Assembly (NCBI GenBank): GCA_013373205.1
Contig: JABXIG010000003.1
Span: forward strand, 496,001 to 560,000
Direction of reading: 5' to 3'
Length of the DNA stretch: 64,000 nt
Origin: Methylocystaceae bacterium
Lineage (GTDB): Bacteria > Pseudomonadota > Alphaproteobacteria > Rhodospirillales > Terasakiellaceae
The notes under the pieces were generated by a model. The model made no database searches, was not told the origin of the DNA, and saw nothing but the letters and a program-made list of their open reading frames with translations. A program made the translations under genes and the position numbers. Below are positions 61,810 to 64,000 of the stretch, one piece after another. How positions within the stretch are numbered: position 1 is the first letter of the stretch; each line of letters starts with the position of its first letter.

Positions 61810-62582
61810 GATGTCAGCCTCCAGGGAACAATGTAGTTTTCGCCATGGTGCTGACCCAACAGAGCTTCAATACCATAAGCGTTGTTTATATGATCGGCTG
61901 TCATTACCTCTGAAACCGACCCTGCTGCTTTGAGCTTGCCGCCTTGCAGCAAATACAATCGATCACAAAAACGACTGGCAAGGTTAAGGTCATGCAGTAC
62001 TACGACACAGGCGATACCGCATCGGGCTTGATTTTGAAGCACGTTCATGACCTGTAACTGATGGCCCGGATCAAGGTCTGCTGTTGGTTCATCAGCAAAC
62101 AGGATATGCGGTGCACCAGCATGGGCACGCGCCAGCATGACGCGGGCACGTTCCCCACCTGATAATGTGGACACCAAACGGTCCTTAAGGTGGGTCAGGT
62201 GAAAAATGTCAAGAGCGTTGGAAATAGCGTCCAAATCCGCTGCGGTTTTCTGGCGAAACAGGCTTTGATATGGCAATCGACCCATTTCAACTACTTTGTT
62301 GACGCTCATGGGCCAGTGGCAAACACTGCCTTGAGCAACGTAGCCGATCTGGCGGCCTCGTTCCCTTAGCGACATATCTTTCAAGGGGTGATCTTTAAAC
62401 ATAACCTGTCCTGAGGCAGGTTCATTCAATCCGACAAGGGTTTTCAGCAAGGTTGTCTTGCCAGCCCCATTTGGACCGATCAGGCCGATTATTTCCCCTT
62501 GATTTATATAAAAAGAAAGGTCTTCTAAAAGTTTTTTACCGTCAATCGAAACGGAAATTTGTTCAGCTGAAATAATTGCCAT
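61806..62582 (-). CDS. btuD: Cobalamin-type ABC transporter ATP-binding protein
   Basis: The 258-residue ATPase has Walker A GPNGAGKTT (36-44), signature LSGGERARVMLARA and Walker B LFADEPTADLDP. It belongs to the FecE/BtuD group. The cobalamin assignment rests on the neighbouring cbiZ; an iron-siderophore role cannot be excluded. It overlaps the permease gene by one base. Confidence 0.9.
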   Translation of the reverse strand: MAIISAEQISVSIDGKKLLEDLSFYINQGEIIGLIGPNGAGKTTLLKTLVGLNEPASGQVMFKDHPLKDMSLRERGRQIGYVAQGSVCHWPMSVNKVVEMGRLPYQSLFRQKTAADLDAISNALDIFHLTHLKDRLVSTLSGGERARVMLARAHAGAPHILFADEPTADLDPGHQLQVMNVLQNQARCGIACVVVLHDLNLASRFCDRLYLLQGGKLKAAGSVSEVMTADHINNAYGIEALLGQHHGENYIVPWRLTS

Positions 62583-63568
62583 TATCGCATCTCCCGTCGT
62601 GTTTTCAGGATCAGATAAAGAAAAAATGGTGCCCCGATGAGCGCGGTCAAAACGCCAAGGTTGATCTCTGGTTTTGAAGGGATCAGGCGCACCGCGATAT
62701 CTGCAAGAACCAGCAAAACCGCACCACCTAATCCACTAACCAGCAAAAGACGGCTGGGTTGATAGGACACCAATGGACGCAACAGGTGGGGGACAACAAG
62801 ACCAATAAAACCAATGCTGCCCGCCGCTGATACCGATGCGCCGACACACATGGCTGTTCCGATGATCAAGCGCAGGTTCACGCTTTTCAAATTGATCCCC
62901 ATAGAACGCGCTGTCTCTTCGCCTAAGGTCAGCGCATCAAGTGCACGCGCCGTCGTTAGGATCAACACCCAGCCCATAACCATAAAGGGCAGGGTCAGTG
63001 AGACATCTGTCATACTACGATCTTTTAAAGCCCCCATCACCCAAAAGAGCATTTCCGTCACCGCCCATGGGGTAGGGGCAAGGCTCATGGTTAATGACGT
63101 CAGGGCCACAGCCAAGCTGCTGATGGCAACACCTGCCAGAATGATGGTGAGTACAGACGCGTCCCGGCCCGTCAGTACGAACAATAGAGCAACAGCCAAG
63201 CCTGCCCCTGACATGCTGGCGACGGGCAGTGACCATGCAAAGCTGCTGGCCAGACCAAAATAAATGGCAATCACGCCGCCTAATCCAGCCGTTGCTGAAA
63301 TGCCAACAACACCAGGCTCGGCCAATGGATTGCGCAACAGTCCTTGCATTGCCGCCCCGCTTAAGCCTAGCGAAAAACCAATGAAAACGCCTAATAAAAC
63401 CCGCGGCAGGCGGATTTCCTGAACAACGATTTGGTAGCCGCGTTCTGCATCACCCACAAGGCCACCCCAGAGGATATCAAGAGGTAACGGCGTGTATCCA
63501 ATATAAAGGCCGAGCCCCATCACAATCAAAACGCATAGAAACAGACTGGTGGTAAGTTTGATCATCAC
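62582..63568 (-). CDS. btuC: Cobalamin-type ABC transporter permease, FecCD family
   Basis: The 328-residue permease has nine to ten spans and the family blocks RLPRVLLGVFIGFSLGLSGAAMQGLLRNPLAEP (coupling region) and GFIGLVVPHLLRPL. It forms the inner-membrane channel for a large cofactor or siderophore. It overlaps the binding-protein gene by four bases. Confidence 0.92.
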   Translation of the reverse strand: MMIKLTTSLFLCVLIVMGLGLYIGYTPLPLDILWGGLVGDAERGYQIVVQEIRLPRVLLGVFIGFSLGLSGAAMQGLLRNPLAEPGVVGISATAGLGGVIAIYFGLASSFAWSLPVASMSGAGLAVALLFVLTGRDASVLTIILAGVAISSLAVALTSLTMSLAPTPWAVTEMLFWVMGALKDRSMTDVSLTLPFMVMGWVLILTTARALDALTLGEETARSMGINLKSVNLRLIIGTAMCVGASVSAAGSIGFIGLVVPHLLRPLVSYQPSRLLLVSGLGGAVLLVLADIAVRLIPSKPEINLGVLTALIGAPFFLYLILKTRREMR

Positions 63569-64000
63569 GTCTTCTTTTCTTTTAAATAATGAATCGCTTT
63601 ATAGAGAAACCAGCCCCCACAGGCCCAGTATTTGTCCGGTACATCAATAACAGGGGTGGACTTCATCAATTCTTGCATCGCACTATGTTGACGCAGTCGG
63701 GTGGAGAGGCTGTATTTGCCTTTTGTAAAAAAGCTCATGACCAGCACGTCTGGTTTTTTGAGCACCAGTTCTTCCAGAGACAGGGATGACCAGCCTTTTA
63801 ACCCTAATTCACTTGCGAGATTGCGATAGCCTGCGGCATGTAAAACCATTTCCACAAACGTGTTTTGCCCTGCGCTATAGCCGCCCGGCATAAAGTATGC
63901 AGCGCGCGGTCCATGAATGGGGGCATCAAGCTGCATTGTGTTTTTTAATTGAAAAAGAAGCTTTTCTGCTTGTTCCATTTCCCCTAATGCCTCGGCAACT
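63565..64000 (-). CDS. btuF: Cobalamin-type ABC substrate-binding protein, partial
   Basis: Only the C-terminal 144 residues lie in the window; the frame is open through position 64000. It shows the second lobe of a class III binding protein (AAYFMPGGYSAGQNTFVEMVLHAAG and LVLKKPDVLVMS). It would capture the ligand in the periplasm for the BtuCD pair. Confidence 0.88.
   Translation of the reverse strand, partial: VAEALGEMEQAEKLLFQLKNTMQLDAPIHGPRAAYFMPGGYSAGQNTFVEMVLHAAGYRNLASELGLKGWSSLSLEELVLKKPDVLVMSFFTKGKYSLSTRLRQHSAMQELMKSTPVIDVPDKYWACGGWFLYKAIHYLKEKKT

Overview
The window reads as a chromosomal segment of an alphaproteobacterium, probably Rhodospirillales-like, though genus cannot be fixed from sequence alone. 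The support is a circularly permuted two-piece tmRNA gene, LexA boxes of the alphaproteobacterial GTTC-N7-GTTC type, an Anbu protease operon, and Calvin-type fructose-bisphosphate aldolase beside transketolase and ribulose-phosphate epimerase. Most of the window is compact core genome with overlapping operons. It is interrupted by an integrated mobilizable element of about 18 kb.

Positions 1-31500. A small redox operon (AhpD-like protein, FrnE-like DsbA oxidoreductase, TetR regulator) lies behind three tandem palindromic operators. SelO, a membrane protein and permuted ssrA follow. The Anbu cluster (permuted ATP-grasp, alpha-E, transglutaminase-like and proteasome-like Anbu) sits behind a good sigma-54 promoter. 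Next comes a divergent intergenic region with two LexA boxes in mirror orientation. It separates a DUF2270 gene from a transcript encoding a 27-residue membrane peptide and a 59-residue protein. After this come yciA-like, parE, zntB, a TPR-sulfotransferase, a TAXI receptor, a hybrid histidine kinase, a candidate small RNA, a frameshifted P-loop gene, an SOS-boxed HsdR_N-type nuclease gene, rplM-rpsI with a hairpin leader, an AEC transporter, thioesterase and enoyl-CoA hydratase genes around a shared operator, metY with its CoA-binding partner, and an AT-rich orphan membrane gene.

Positions 31500-42000. This stretch holds transketolase, class II aldolase and ribulose-phosphate epimerase. Facing them is a long operon on the minus strand: DeoR/GlpR regulator, ABC ATPase, solute-binding protein, two permeases, an endonuclease/exonuclease/phosphatase-fold protein and a HAD phosphatase. 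The regulator has three tandem operators at 21-22 bp spacing in front of it.

Positions 42084-about 60270. An integrative mobilizable element occupies tRNA-Arg(CCG). A large serine recombinase reads antisense through the tRNA. It is followed by a coupling protein (VirD4/TraG type) and small transfer proteins. The far end carries relaxase and MobC. The middle holds cargo that looks defensive: a 1193-residue STAND NTPase with ankyrin repeats, a restriction-like nuclease fused to a long helical (TPR-like) region together with a HEPN-like partner, a PIN-domain protein with membrane helices, a MORN-like repeat protein, a resolvase and an exported small protein. No complete conjugation pilus genes are visible, so the element is probably mobilized in trans.

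Positions 60300-64000. A cobalamin uptake and salvage operon (BtuF partial, BtuC, BtuD, TonB, CbiZ) runs on the minus strand. Its tonB-like gene appears to start at CTG, overlapping the btuD stop as CTGA.

The most interesting observations are the SOS-controlled membrane peptide locus, reminiscent in size and regulation of Caulobacter SidA, and the uncharacterised putative defence genes inside the mobilizable element.
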